A DNA stretch of 64,000 nucleotides from Trebouxia sp. TZW2008 (GCA_002118135.1 BDIU01000136.1:62001-126000), one strand, 5' to 3'. Positions 1 through 11,747 are shown, counted from the stretch's first letter. Program-made: numbers and translations. The notes: generated by a model from the letters alone, not told the origin.

Positions 1-1278
1 GATATCTGGATTTGCTTGCGGCACTTTGAGCCTGTTCAAGTGCTGCTTGATAGCGTGTCTGGCCTGCTGAGAAGATGCACTCTGTGCAGCGTGCTGTGCA
101 AAGGCTCTGACCATGCCTTCAAACGGTATGTGAATGGCAACCTGCTATTGTGTGAGACTTGTGTGCACAGACCATCAGATCTGGCTTTGATTAGACCCAA
201 CGCAATTGCGCAGACATCTGCCCACAAAGCTATGTTGGCTTATCATAAGAGAGCACAGCGCAAACAAGCAACACGACAGCTGTGATCAATGTGACAGGTA
301 GCAAGGGCAAAGCTAAGACCAAGAGTGAAGATGAAGCGCTGAATGATGTCGTCATGCCAGCTGACTTGCCTTTGGAAGCCATTGCTGAAGAAGTGCAGAA
401 CAGCTGGCACCTCAAGGTCTGCTTACCCAAGTGCACTCATCACTCTCTCACTCACTTCACTCACTCACTCACTCCCTCACTCACTCACTGACTCACCCGT
501 CCCCGCAGACCCACTCGCTCACATGCTTGCCCACTCACCTGCTTGCTTTTTCACTCTCGTCTCACTCACTCGTCACGCACTCACTTACTTGACTGCTCGC
601 TCTCTTGCTCCCTCATTGACTCACTCACTCACTACTTCATTCATTCACTCATTCACTCTCTCATTCACTCATTTGCTTGCTCCCCCCCTCACTCACTCAC
701 TTACTCACTCGCTCACTCACCCACCCACCCACCCACTCATCGCTGTGGCGCTGCACTGAATGGATCTGCTTGACCTGCCATGCTGAAGCTGCACTCCCCG
801 GGCGCTTTACTCACAAAGCTGCTAGCATTGCATGTTTTGACAACTCTGAATGCATGCACAGGACAAGGCAGCTGTGCTGAGCTTGCTGCATAGAATTGCC
901 TAGTCTGCATGTTCCTTACTCAAGTTGGGGCGCATGCAGAAGTTGCCTACTGTTTTGGGCTGCCTTGAAGTCATGTTGTGAACATTTATGGCTGCAGAAG
1001 CGGATCATGTAGGCACCACGTTTTCTGCAACTGCCCTGACACGTCTGCTCAGCATGTGGAGTGCCAGTGCTGTGAGAATATTTGTTAGTCAGCTTCAAAG
1101 TATATTCTCAAGATCATCATTGTGACTACAGGAGGTGCAAGTGGAACGGCTGATGGAGAAAGCAGTAGCCCAAAGCGAGCGGCCTTGGCTCATTCTACTA
1201 ACTACAATGTCTTGCATCTCTGTCATACTGCTTGGCCTCGTTCTGCTCAGACTGCAACAGGGCGGCCATCTCTGGTGA
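1..1278 (+). CDS. 3' end of an unrecognised spliced gene with a C-terminal membrane anchor (partial)
   Basis: Open reading enters at the window edge and contains a cysteine cluster (CTLCSVLC followed by LLCETC, about bases 78-155) that could bind a metal. A second exon is suggested at about 296-426: it follows an AG, encodes a lysine/acidic-rich stretch (KGKAKTKSEDEALND), and stops at AAG|gtctgc. A possible tiny exon lies at about 857-900. The last exon, 1132-1278, follows tgactacag and encodes 48 residues. It is an amphipathic helix (EVQVERLMEKAVAQSERPW), then a roughly 20-residue hydrophobic segment (LILLTTMSCISVILLGLVLL), then RLQQGGHLW and stop TGA. That end resembles a tail anchor. I do not recognise the family, and the joins between these exons are not proven, so they could belong to more than one gene. 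Confidence 0.4.
433..745. repeat. Imperfect CTCA/CACT tetranucleotide microsatellite
   Basis: About 310 bp of degenerate (CTCA)n with interspersed TTCA, CTTG and CCCA units, probably inside an intron of the first gene. It makes long spurious Ser/Leu/Thr/His reading frames in all three forward frames, which I ignore. Confidence 0.9.
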
Positions 1279-1314
1279 TCTTGCCAAATGGGCATTTGTT
1301 GATTTTCATTCACA

Positions 1315-3243
1315 ACACATGCTAGACAGGTTCAGCAGGCTTAGTCAGATACGTACAGGAGCAATCAACTATCTGAAAATGGGCGTACTGTGCTTGTATA
1401 TAGCTGCACTACACAATACCTGGTGTTGGCGAATTTTCAAAGCTCGCCAATGCAGTTTTGGGAGTCTGCTTCAAGAGTACCAACCAAGTGAATAGGCACG
1501 CTATGACAGCAACTGTTATTCTGTTGCCAAACGCTAGCAGGCACTTACTACTTTGTTGAATGCAACTTTTCGTGGTGAGGTGCAATTTCGGACTTGGCAG
1601 TCAGCCATTTGTTTGAGCGCACGACTAGTACTTATAACTAATTAGTAGTCTACGTATGTCCAAAGCAATACTTATCCTGCAAACGCGGCCTTTTGTAGGA
1701 TCAAAGATAGCAAAACTACAGATGTGAACATGTACGTTGAATGGGGCCATGACTAGTGAGTCACACAAGCGGCTAAAGTCTGCAAAGAATTATGGATATT
1801 CAAATATAAACTTTTGAGAAGCCAAAAACAGCATGTTGTCTACATTATGTTGCTTGAACGAGAGAAGCTCACCAGAACATCGAGTAGTGACAGCTTGTGC
1901 ATGCATTTAGTGCTGCAGATTATAATTGCAGAGAAATGCTGAGGCCATCCTTATCCGTCATACCATTGCATGCATAGCTTTCAGAGAACACACATCGGAG
2001 ACATTGGTACATTGCATACACTGTCTGGACTGTGAAAGCTGCTGACACTAGTTCAGGTGCATTGCATATATGTGATGTATATTACAGGGTATCGTGAGCA
2101 TATCAAAGTCAGAAAGCGCATGCGCAACAGCACAACTGCTGCTAGACCACAGCCATAAGGTGGAACACATGCGGTTGTACTGTCATTGGGTTGAACAAAA
2201 CAATCAAATTAACAGATCTTCATTCAGAGCCTTGTTGGTGCCTGTTTTTGACGTTGTCTGCAGATACACAGCTGTATGACCCCCTCCTGGGTCCCCTAAG
2301 ATAGTAAACTGATCATGTAATACAATGTCAAACCCTGCTGGGTCCCTAAGACAGTAAAATCATAATGTATGTGATGTCAAGGCATACACCCTGTCTTTGA
2401 GCAGCGTATGAAGGAAGTGGCACACGATATTGTACAGACAGCCTCTCATGCCAAGAACCCAAAGTAGTCTGCAACACTCCTGCCTTCCTTTTGTGTCACA
2501 TCTGTCTGACTGAGTGGAAATCTGGCATCATGATCATTTGCCAAAGACTTATGTGTATGCCATCCAATTGCCTGTACATCAAGTCAGATGTTTAATGGCC
2601 TGATATGTTACTTCACACTACGTGCCAGAGATGTGCCAGACTTATAAACACTCTGTGCAGTCAGTAAGCTGGAACTCATTCAGCAAAGTTTGCCGAAACA
2701 TTTGACATAACACTGACTATAGGGACACTCTCAATGTAAGGACAAGGCAACTGTGCATCAACGACTGCACTCTCACTGCAGTGGTGTCTGTGAGCAAGAG
2801 GGATGCGTTAAAAGGACAATTTTCTTGATAATCGGTGCAGTCGTTATGCAGAGAACGTACTGTAAAAGACCCTGGACTTGTTACCTGCTGCGTGGTGATA
2901 GGGGTGTTGAAGCTGCTTTGGGGGTCATACTCAACCCTGTGATGTCTGACCTTGTCATCATTGAACTTGCTGTATGATGTGCAGCTGGCACTTGACTGTG
3001 GAGCGCAACTGACTGACTTGAGCTCTGCCAGAGACTTGCAGAATGTGGGCAGCGTAATTGTGGCTGAGGTTTCTGTGTCGAAGTACCTGCAGCAAAGTTC
3101 ATTTCATCTCATTCATTCATTCATTCTAAACGTGTGCTAGACAGGCTCAGCAGGCCCAGCTAAGTTCATTTCACTTCATTCTTAAAATGTGTTACACAAG
3201 CTCAGCAGGCTCAGCAGGGTATGTACTGGAGCAATCAATTGTC
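1315..3243 (+). repeat. Dispersed repeat pair (1315-1373 and 3131-3243)
   Basis: TGCTAGACAGGTTCAGCAGG at 1320 recurs as TGCTAGACAGGCTCAGCAGG at 3135. The second half (CGTACAGGAGCAATCAACT) recurs near 3220 as TGTACTGGAGCAATCAATT. The second copy is interrupted by about 40 bp that itself repeats CTCAGCAGG. The coordinates span both copies; the DNA between them is unrelated. Confidence 0.6.
2281..2380. repeat. Two-copy tandem repeat of about 50 bp
   Basis: Two neighbouring copies of a unit beginning CCCTCCTGGGTCCC / CCCTGCTGGGTCCC, continuing through TAAGA(T/C)AGTAAA and ending in ATGTCAA, with a few mismatches and small gaps. Confidence 0.8.
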
Positions 3244-3486
3244 TCCAAGCCTGTGCTGTCCTGGACCATTTGTACTGAGCAGCAAAGTTGCAAGCTTTGA
3301 ACGCAGTCAGGCAATCCAAGCATGGTTTACTTGGCAACTAAAGGAAGTCACAATGATCTGGCAGCAGCTGCAGATGCACCATGATATTGTGCTGCAGGAG
3401 CCAGATTTGGCATGCATGTATGCGTCTGCAATTGGATTGACTTGCGCTTCAAGTGGGAACTGAATGACTGAGATAAATAGAAAGCT

Positions 3487-3897
3487 TTACGTCATCAGGC
3501 GACATGACGGGAGCCTGTGTGAGCAGAAGCAGCCCAGAAGTGAGTTGTTGCTTACGTCTGAATTGCATTGACTTCTGCGACTGTAGCCTTTCTGCCACAG
3601 GCTTCTTGAAACAGCTTTACCAAGTCTTTTGTGAGCATGGTGTCGGCACCAGCGACCTGCACCAGCGCTTTGTGAGAGGCATGTTGACTAGCTGCACATG
3701 CACTGCTTGTTGTCGATCGCCTGCAAGCTTACTGCCAGCATTGCAGCCAGCTCGCACTGACCCAACGCATGCTTGCGAAACAGCTGGACAAACTCTTCGT
3801 CAGGGACTTCGTGAAAGTGCAGAGGCTTTGCTATAGTTTTGCAATAAGCTGTTCCGGCCCCGTAGGATGTCAAACCAAAGAAAGTTGATTGCGCCAT
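3487..3897 (-). CDS. Small EF-hand-like protein, three exons
   Basis: Exons on the minus strand are 3733-3897, 3556-3656 and 3487-3514, and join in phase to 97 residues. The start ATG at 3897 opens MAQSTFFGLTSYGAGTAYC. The body has two similar helix-loop units: DEEFVQLFRKHALGQCELAA and KDLVKLFQEACGRKATVAE. They recall a paired EF-hand or EF-hand-like fold, but a canonical 12-residue calcium loop with acidic positions 1, 3, 5 and 12 is not visible. Calcium binding is therefore doubtful. The two units may themselves have arisen by exon duplication. The gene lies head to head with RNase Z, with 185 bp between start codons. I do not recognise a named family. The last 28-bp exon is the weakest part of the model. 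Confidence 0.5.
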
Positions 3898-4082
3898 GCC
3901 CTCTTGCGCTCTGCCAAATGCTCGCTGCAAAACTAGTCAATGCATCGCCACAGGAAAAGCGAACCCTCCAGATTCAGCAAATTGCAGTTGCTCACGGACT
4001 CAACTGACAGCTGTTGTCACATCACAACCTCTTCGGTCGGATCAGCAGCGGCAACACGGTCCCGGAGCTTTGCGCCGCTGCC
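3898..4082. promoter_or_regulatory. Bidirectional promoter between the EF-hand-like gene and RNase Z
   Basis: 185 bp separate two divergent start codons. No TATA box is evident. Inferred from gene layout only. Confidence 0.5.
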
Positions 4083-7000
4083 ATGTCGACTGTCCCTGGA
4101 CTAACTAGTTTATCAAGCCACCGCCCCGTCTGTCACGCTAAGCGCATCAGTGTAGCTCGCTTGCACAGCACACAGACCTTTGCAGCGTCCACGGTCGGCA
4201 GCGCCACAGCAACAAAAGCTTTTTGGTGCCGTCGACAGAAAAACTGTCTGCGAAGCTCGTTTTCGTCTTCTCTCAGCAGTCCTGGGCAGATCTGTACCGG
4301 ACCCCGTGTGGCTAAAACTGTTGCATTCGCCAGAGGCCCTCAAAACAGTTTCAATCCGCTTCAGAATGCCTCTTACGGGGCAGGAAGCCAGGGCAAAATG
4401 ACGCCGGCAGGGGTCCGCCTTTTGAGCAAAGGAGAGTTGCAGGAGGAGCTCCAGATGCGCAATCTGTCAACAGCAGGGCTCAAAGAGGATCTCAGGAAGC
4501 GCTTAATCGATGCCATAAGCGAAAAGCAACCAGGTATGATCTTCTTGGTTGCCTTGGGCGATGCAGCATATGCTCCTAAAGCACAAAGCCACTCACATTC
4601 CCTGCATGCCTCTCGGCAGGATCCCCAGCTTTTGGCAGTACAAGCACACAGCCACCAAACACAAACCAGGTTTCGCAACCAGTTGAAACAAGGAGTCAGC
4701 TCTTCAGAACAAATGAGCCATCACAATCAAGTGAAACAAGGGGTAGGCTGTTCAGAAACAGAGTCACCCCGCAAGCAGCGCCACAACAGCGCAACCCCCC
4801 TGGCAGTGCACTTAAGACTGCAGCATCATACAGCACTGGCAGCAGTAACACAGCAATGCCAGCTCAGCAAGACTTGCAAGCTGCTGTCACTCAAGACCTT
4901 CACAACAGATCGCCACAGCAAGCAGCACAGAGCAGTACACACACCAATGCTAGTGCATATGCTGATGCCAGCAGCAGCCCAAACACTAACACACTGGCTT
5001 CAGCAATGCCGCAGTCAGCAGCTAGACAGAGTGACAGCAATGGCTCGTCTAACCCAGCTGACTCACCTGTGCCTGGCATGTGCGTCACATGGCTGGGCAC
5101 AGCCTCAGGTGCCCCCAGCACCCGAAGGAATGTGTCATGCATTGCGCTGCGCTTTGGCCAGTCTACCTATTTGGTAGACTGCGGTGAAGGCACCGCTCGA
5201 CAGGTCACAAGGGCCAACATTGATCCTACTTCCATTCAAGGACTGTTCATCAGTCACCTGCATGGGGACCACTGCTTTGGCTTGGCAGGCGTTATTGAGC
5301 TCATCAGCGAAGCGCACAAAGCGGCCAACACGCCGTTTGTGGCTAGAACTCTTAGAGTCTTTGGGCCGCCAGGCATTCAGCAGTTGGTGCAAACTGTGCT
5401 TTCGGTAAGCTGTCACACCCTCTCACCTTATGTTTGAGCTTTGTCATGTGTGATCACTGTTGTGCAAACTGGGCCTTTGGTAAGCTGTCACACCCTCTCA
5501 CCTTGCATTCAAGCTTTGTCAGTCTCAATCAGCAGGGTGTACACCGTCTATCAGTCACCTGTCACAGCCTGTCACCTGGCTTTTGAGCTTTGTCAATTTG
5601 AATCACTGTGGTGCAAACTGTGCTATCGGTAAGCTGTCACACCCTCTCACCTTGAAGTCAAGCTTTGTCACTTTTACTCACTGTGGCGCACACTGTGCCA
5701 TCAGTAACCTGTCACACCCTCTCACCTTCAATGGAAGCTTTGTCAGTGTCAAGCATCCAATTGGTCCCAGCTGATCTCTGCATCATGCCTTCTGCATCCT
5801 GGCAGTATGGACATGCGCACCAAGCTGTTGGTGACAGAATTGACCTTGCATGAGCCAGAAACGCAAAAGCCCAGCTAGATTCAAGTGATTTCTGCATAGT
5901 GCCTGTGCAGGCTAGCAGTATGGACATGAACACCAAGCTTTCAGAGAAAGAGTTTGCCTTGCATGACGTTACAGCAGGCTCAGTCAAGCTCAGCTGCTGT
6001 CAATAACATGCTTTGCTGCAGGCTGGCAGTATGGACATGCACACTAAGCTACTGGTGACAGAGTTCACTTTACACGAGGCAGATGCGCAGAGTAACACTC
6101 GTGAGGGGACTGGCGTGGACTTGCTTTGGTTGGCTCGCCAGGCGCCTGATGCTGCGTCTTTACAGAGAGCTCCTCCAGACAGTAGGCGTTTCTTGCAACA
6201 AGGCACAACTGAGGCAGGTCCCCACTGTACTCCAAAGTGCCGACGTGCAGGATTGCACTGAGCAGAACTGAGGCAGATTGCGACACTGTAATAGCCTGCT
6301 GTAACGACTTGAGAATTGCATCCCTAAGAGGGTGGTGTTGAGATTACACCCAGGTATGTGAAGCCAGCTTATAAAGACCCAGTTCAGGAAGAGACCTTTC
6401 AGTTGCCAGACAGTCCGCTTGCCAAAGTGAGGTACCAGATAGTGTTGTACAATCAGTCAGCGTGTAAATCCAGGATGAGTCAGATGAGTAATGACAGATG
6501 CAGGTCTGATTGCAATGTAAAGCCTCACGGCGTTACACCTGCACATGTTCAGCCTTGCACAGAGCATTGAGGTGTGGTGCAAAAGATGCCACTTTCTAGC
6601 TGAAGGACATAGACCAAAGCACTGATGGTGTCTGATGACTCGCAAGCTTGGCTTGTTATGCAAGTATATCATTGCTCAACCAACTTGCAAAGTGGCACTG
6701 CAGCTTGGGGACTGCAGGTCAAAGCCAAGCATAGCAGTCATCATGAACGCCGCATGGTCTGTGTTGATGTGCATGTCCTTAGGCTGGTGCAGAATGATTT
6801 GCATTGCGTGTCTGTGTCAGCTTCGTCAAACATGATGGCTATGCTACATGGACTTCTTGATCTCATTGCACACGGGTGCTAGCCACAATGTGCACTGTGA
6901 AACTCGACTGAGCGGCACCAGCAAAGCATTCAAGCACATTGTAGCAGCTCAGCTAGCCTGATGCAGCACTTCAAAATGCAATTTCTTCTGATGCAGCGTT

Positions 7001-9313
7001 ACTATGCGCCTGTGGTGCCGGGGTTGATGCGGAGTTCGCAGCACAGGCAGAGTGCGCCTCTGAATGTGTATGTGACTGACATGATGCATGTGTGTGCAGC
7101 GTAAATATGCGCCTGTGGTGTCAGGGTTGGTATGGAGCTTGCAGTGTGGGCAGGGTGCATCTCTGACTGTGCATGCGGCCCAGCTACAGCACTGCTTGCC
7201 TTGTTGGGGGCATGGCTTTGCACTTTCACTCAGCTTGGATAAACTCATCAATGCATGTGTGTGCAGCGGAACTATGCGCCTGTGGTGCCGGGTTTGGCAT
7301 GGAGCTTGCAGTGCGGGCAGGGTGCACCTGTCACTGTGCATGCGGCTCAGCTGCAACACCGCTTGCCTTGTTGGGGGTATGTCTTTACAGAAGTGGGGCG
7401 CCAGGGGCAGCCAGCCCGCAAGGCCGTGCTGCTGGGCGACACCTGTGACTCTAATGCCATTGCAGGTAATGTTAATCAGATGCATCATGGTATCGATATC
7501 GTAATCATCTCCAACAATCATGATCGAAAGCATAGTATAAGGGACAGTTAGCCCGCAAAGCTATACTGCTGGGCGACACCTGGGACTCTAATGCCATCGC
7601 AGGCAAGCTGCAGTGTTTTGGCAACTTCCACAATGGCAGCCATGATTGCAAATGTGAGCGTGTTGTCTTGCTTCTGGGCGCCACTTGTGACTTCAATGCC
7701 GTTGCAGGTAGTGACTATCAATACTGATTTGATGACTTTATTCATCATCATAATCACAGATTTGGTTGTGATCGTGACCATCTTGACCACAATTGTAACA
7801 GTGACTGATGACGCCTACCACGATCTTGCCGATGCAGCAAAGACAGCAGCAGTTAGCAGTCGCTTGTGATGCAGGAGCATCTCTTATCTGCACATGTCAT
7901 CTGCATTGCATTCTGTATGCATGAAGCTGCTCTCACCTGAAACCCCCTCTTGAAGACATTCAGCTTCATAATCAGCCTGTGCACAGTCTACTTGTGCTAC
8001 GCCAAATGCTTGCCTGACTGCTGCATACTTGAGCTGGCATAAGCTGCGCATTGTTGCATCTTCATCCATGCAGCTGAAAGCCTAGCTTTGCGTTTCAATG
8101 ACATCACATGACATCTGAATCAATGAAGTATGCTGCGTTTCTGATTTTGCAAAATGGAAATGCATTCAGAACTGGCAATGGGAGCAGATGTGGTGTCGCA
8201 TGAGGCGACGTTTGCTGCTGGCATGGAGAAGAAAGCGTACCAAGCGCAGCACAGCACAGCACCCATGGCAGGGGCCTTTGCGCGCAGGGTCAGGGCTCAA
8301 GCCCTGGTGCTCACACACTTCAGTAACAGGTACACTGGTGTAGCACAACATGTACACAAGGTCACATGTGACACTATAAGAGATCGTCATCGACAGAAAG
8401 TGCCGTTAGTGTGGTTTTCCATGTAGTCATGGCGGTTGTTACATACTGTCCTTGACATTACTTGTCCTTGTTTGAAACACAGCAGCAGTCAGATTGCAGT
8501 TGTAAGTGCTTGTTAGCACTGGCGCCACTATAAGAAAGTCTTTGAGCGGAAAATACTCACGTCAAGCAAAATACTATACAGCCTTGCATTGTCGGTGCAA
8601 AGCTCAGCAGTTTTGAGTCCTTTATCCTGCTTCCGTCCCTACAACCCTGTGCTGCACAATGGCATTTGCAACAGGCCCAGTGGCTCTTATGACAGGCTAA
8701 GTCGTCTTTGCAATAGGTACAGCAAGCGTGAGCGCATGTGTGCAAGCCAGTAAGGGGCCAGTCAGAGGGTGACCCAAAGGAGGTGCTGAAACAGTTGATA
8801 TCACAAGTCAAGCTGAGCACTTCAAGCCCTCTGTACTGCTTCCTGTTGTACAACTCTGGGCTGCACAGTGTCTTTTGCCACAGGCTCAGTGGTTCTTGTA
8901 ACAGGCTTGAGTGGTGTCTGCAACAGGTACAGTCAACGCGCTGAAACGCATGCAGAACCAGTAGGGGGCCAGTCAGAGGGTGACTCAAAGGAGGTGCTAG
9001 ACCTCTTGATAAGCCAAGTCAAGCTGAGCAGTTCAGATTCTTTGTCTTGCGTCCTTCTCTACAACCCAGTGGTGGCTTTTGCCACGAGCTCAGTGGTTCT
9101 TGTAACAGGCTGATTGGTGTGTGCAACAGGTATAGCCAACGTGCTGAAACGCGTGCAAAGCCAGTAGGGGGCCAGTCAGAGGGTGACTCAAAGGAGGTGC
9201 TAGACCTGTTGATAAAACAAGCCAAAGCTGCCTTTGGCAGTAATCGCGTGTGGGCAGCAGAGGACTTCTTCACCTTCCAAATCAAGCCTGCACAACTGCC
9301 AGGCAAAAGGTAA
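4083..9313 (+). CDS. RNase Z (tRNA 3'-processing endonuclease) with an N-terminal SAP domain
   Basis: Exons I support are 4083-4533, 4620-5404, 6022-6217, about 6356-6426, 7267-7465, 8170-8329 and 9130-9313. Exons one to three and five to seven join in phase; the joins around 6217-7267 are uncertain. Residues 1-110 are basic and Ser-rich, as in an organelle-targeting leader. A SAP motif lies at about residues 113-148 (LSKGELQEELQMRNL). A low-complexity Gln/Ser linker follows. The metallo-beta-lactamase core has GTASGAPSTRRN, DCGEGTARQ and the zinc motif HLHGDH. Later exons give RKAVLLGDTCDSNAIA, MGADVVSHEATF, QHSTAPMAGAFA, LTHFSNRY and WAAEDFFTF, all matching the RNase Z family. It cleaves precursor tRNA 3' of the discriminator base. 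The start could instead be an in-frame ATG at 4014. Four of its exons have extra tandem copies at their borders. Confidence 0.85.
5389..5750 (+). repeat. Tandem copies of the RNase Z exon-2 3' end and its donor site
   Basis: About five units, period roughly 75-80 bp. Each begins with a version of GTGCAAACTGTGCTTTCG (the exon end), then GTAAGCTGTCACACCCTCTC (donor and intron start), then AGCTTTGTCA. Clear copies start near 5389, 5462, 5610 and 5687, with a degraded one near 5547. Only the first is joined to an open exon. Confidence 0.9.
5789..6090 (+). repeat. Three tandem copies of the RNase Z exon-3 start with acceptor
   Basis: Copies of GGCAGTATGGACATG(C/A)(G/A)CACCAAGCT occur at about 5790, 5911 and 6022. 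The third is preceded by a good acceptor (tttgctgcag) and stays open. The first runs into a stop after 24 codons, and the second has diverged. Confidence 0.85.
6985..7715 (+). repeat. Triplicated borders of RNase Z exon 5 (5' side and 3' side)
   Basis: 5' side: tgcag|CG(T/G)(T/A)A(C/A)TATGCGCCTGTGG at about 6992, 7101 and 7267. 3' side: GCCCGCAAGGCCGTGCTGCT through GCCATTGCAG|gt at 7412-7465, with decayed copies at about 7550-7605 and 7660-7710. The functional exon takes the last 5' copy and the first 3' copy. Confidence 0.85.
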
Positions 9314-9602
9314 GAACAGACAAAGCAAAGGAGGTAAAAGTGTTGACAAGCCACGTCAAAGATGCCTTTGGCAGTGATTGGGTGTGGGCTGCAGAGCACC
9401 TTTTCACCTTCCCGATTTAATCTGCACAACTGCTAGACAAACGGTAAGAACAGACAAAGCAAAGGAGGTGAAAGTGTTGACAAGCCACGTCAAAGATGGC
9501 ATTGGCAGTGATTGTGTGTGGGCAGCAGAGGACCTCCCCACCTCCCCAATCAAGCATGCACAACTGCCAGGCCATGAGCAGCGAACGACAAAAAAGATTT
9601 AA
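8570..9602 (+). repeat. Tandem copies of the last RNase Z exon, upstream and downstream
   Basis: Upstream units of about 205 bp contain an acceptor (gcaatag or gcaacag), GTACAGCAAGCG or GTACAGTCAACGC and GGGGCCAGTCAGAGGGTGA. They sit at about 8721, 8929 and the functional 9130. Downstream of the stop at 9311-9313, the exon end GGCAGTGATTGTGTGTGGGC recurs near 9370 and 9505. These two copies are in frame with DKAKEVKVL and carry their own stops. Confidence 0.85.
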
Positions 9603-9827
9603 TGCCATTACATGCATGAACGTGATGACCTTCTGTGAGTAAAAGCAGCCTGCAATTAGACAAGCAGTTCACTAATTACAGTTGAGGCTCACTTGTTTGG
9701 ATCTGGGGCCTATGCAGCACATGCACCTGACAAATCTGTCCATGTTGTATCGGCCTGAACTAGGCAGAAAAAAGCATGCGAGGACATTTGCATGCAAAAG
9801 CCACTCCACAAGACTGGCTGCTCCGCG

Positions 9828-10003
9828 AATGTCAACTGCACAGCCTTGTGAGCCAGTTTGGTGAGACAAGCTCTTGGTCACATGCACCTAGCACATGTAC
9901 TAGATGGTGCTGCTTCACAAATGTCAACTGCACAGGTTTGTGAGTTGGCTTGGCAAGATAAGCTTTTTGCCACACGCAGCTAGCACATGTACCAGACGGT
10001 GTA
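9828..10003 (+). repeat. Two-copy tandem repeat of about 88 bp
   Basis: AATGTCAACTGCACAGCCTT...GCACATGTACTAGATGGTG at 9828-9913 is followed by AATGTCAACTGCACAGGTTT...GCACATGTACCAGACGGTG at 9918-10003. Confidence 0.8.
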
Positions 10004-10861
10004 ACGATTGAAGTTGTATCATCATTTTGACATGGAGCATGCAGGAAGCACATTGTGTTTGCAGGCTTGTGCAAATGTGCTTTTCACCAGCTTGTATGCT
10101 TTCTGCAGCAATCTTGGGCTGTTTCGGCAGGTCTTTTCTGCTCCTGCCACTCCAGCTGTCTGATTGCCTGCAGAAGCCCAGGAAGTGGATTCTAAGTGTC
10201 TGCTTGTGTCTGCAGGAGCAGTGTGCATGAGCAGCAGATGAAGCCTTGGAGTTGAATTGCTAAAGCCGAAATTGCATCCTTCCCGCTGCACCGCAAAGCT
10301 GTGGCGTTAGTTACCAAAGGCTGCCATGCGTCTTGACAGACCATGCAAGGCTTGTCAAGGTGGAATTTCAGGTGCAATAGGCAGATCATGTGCTGAGGGC
10401 TCATGGTATAGCTCGACATTACAGATCTGACTCAGCTCAGTGCCAGCACGGACCTGGAGCTGAACAAGACCCGCAGGACTGTCAAAAGCTGCTGACTCCT
10501 AGACACTCCTGCTAGGCAGTTTGAGGGCATGTCAGCCAAGATCCTCAAGCCCAGGTGCAGAGTTTTCAAGCTTGGATTAGCAACCTAAGGCATGATCATG
10601 TTAACAAGCCTTGTTAGTGTTCTTTCTGAACGAATACAGCAAGACTTTCTCAAGCTTGAAATTCACGCCATGAATGCCATAACCAGAAGCAAGTCCAGTG
10701 TTTAAATGCTTTGATGCGCATGCGCATGCCATCATGATCAAGGCAAAAGTCAAAACTGCTAGCTTCTGACATAGTTGTGCATTTCAGACTGAGCTAACAT
10801 CAGGATTGGGGACATTCTGGCAATCCCAACTTGTCAAGCACTTTGCTTTGCGTGCTACCAA

Positions 10862-10935
10862 ACTGCTATAGGCAATTTGGCTTGTAATACTATGCTCGCT
10901 GGTATAGGCATTCTGGCTTGTAATACTATGCATAC
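10862..10935 (+). repeat. Two-copy tandem repeat of about 35 bp
   Basis: TATAGGCAATTTGGCTTGTA followed by ATACTATGC is repeated immediately as TATAGGCATTCTGGCTTGTA followed by ATACTATGC. Confidence 0.8.
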
Positions 10936-11290
10936 AGGGTGGATGGTAGCGCATACAACCTTGCCATGTGCACAAGTCTAGGATGGGTTTGGGAATGCGC
11001 AGGCAAATTTCTGGTGCTCGCGGTACTAATGTCTGACTTAGATATGAATGAGACAAGCCTTACAGATTGTATTCATGGAACTAAAATTCGACCATGAACA
11101 TCAGAGATGGCAGCTTCCGAAGCAACTCGTTGAAATGACATGTCAGAGGATTGTGACTTATGCATGTGACTCGAGCATGTGACTAAATGTAGAGGTCGTG
11201 GTCGACTGTGCAGTCTGATGCGCGCAAACGCAGGACAGACTCATACTCCCATAGACAGTGTTTGCGATATCAAATCTGCGACTCAGAATC

Positions 11291-11747
11291 ATGGCTTGGC
11301 CTGCACATAGCGTTAATGAAGGTGGAAGGCTGGGAATGTTCGGAGGTAGGTCAACATGCACGACCAAGATCCACTCTAGATCCCGTTCGCAGGAACATCC
11401 GTTGTAGAGTCGCATTTTGTTCCGTCAGCGTTGGCTTCAGATGTATTAGTGCGTCAAGATTGAATTGCTGCCGCAGTTGCCGGGCTTCTTGGCATCGGGG
11501 CTGTGTCCTGGTATATGTATTACAACAAAACCCTTCCAGGTACGCGATTTACCTTTGATTTGTTGACTGCTTTGCGTTTGTCGCAGTGCAGTTACAGACC
11601 TTCACAGATGCCATGCGCATGGCCAATCGCCGGCCAATATATCATTTCATGCTGACCTTTACCCAGCAACTTTATGTTTTGTACAGAGCACTCAGGCCAA
11701 ACTTCGAAAAAGGCTGCATGGCAACAGTATTCTGGGCCTACCCATGA
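11291..11747 (+). CDS. Possible small single-pass membrane protein, three exons
   Basis: Exons 11291-11345, 11477-11539 and 11587-11747 join in phase to 93 residues. Exon 1 starts MAWPAHSVNEGGRLGMFG. Exon 2, after ttgctgccgcag, encodes a hydrophobic helix (VAGLLGIGAVSWYMYY). Exon 3 begins VQLQTFTDAMRMANRRPIYH. The N-terminal short helix with a following basic region would suit a small inner-membrane subunit, but I recognise no family. The region is CpG-richer than its surroundings, as at other gene starts in this window, and an AATAAA occurs downstream at 12010. The third exon could be longer or shorter than drawn. Confidence 0.35.

Larger units (their letters stand above)
1279..3486. other. 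Intergenic or intronic stretch without a supported gene
   Basis: No exon here meets my standard. One forward stretch near 3284-3463 (KVASFERSQAIQAWF and onward) is helix-like but has no family match and no clear splice partner. The stretch holds a tandem repeat (2281-2380) and one copy pair of a dispersed repeat (1315-1373 and 3131-3243). Confidence 0.5.
9603..11290. other. Intergenic stretch without a supported gene
   Basis: A possible exon at about 10421-10493 reads DLTQLSASTDLELNKTRRTV in frame after tacag, but it ends in a stop and has no clear partner. Otherwise there are only short tandem repeats (9828-10003 and 10862-10935). Confidence 0.5.

Noticed and set aside
343..880. Long Ser/Leu/Thr/His-rich frames over 343-880
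   Set aside because: They are translations of the CTCA microsatellite in several frames and have no family features.
10421..10600. Possible exon resembling a TFIIS N-terminal segment
   Set aside because: Only a loose resemblance around NKTRRTV, with stops on both sides and no supporting splice partner.
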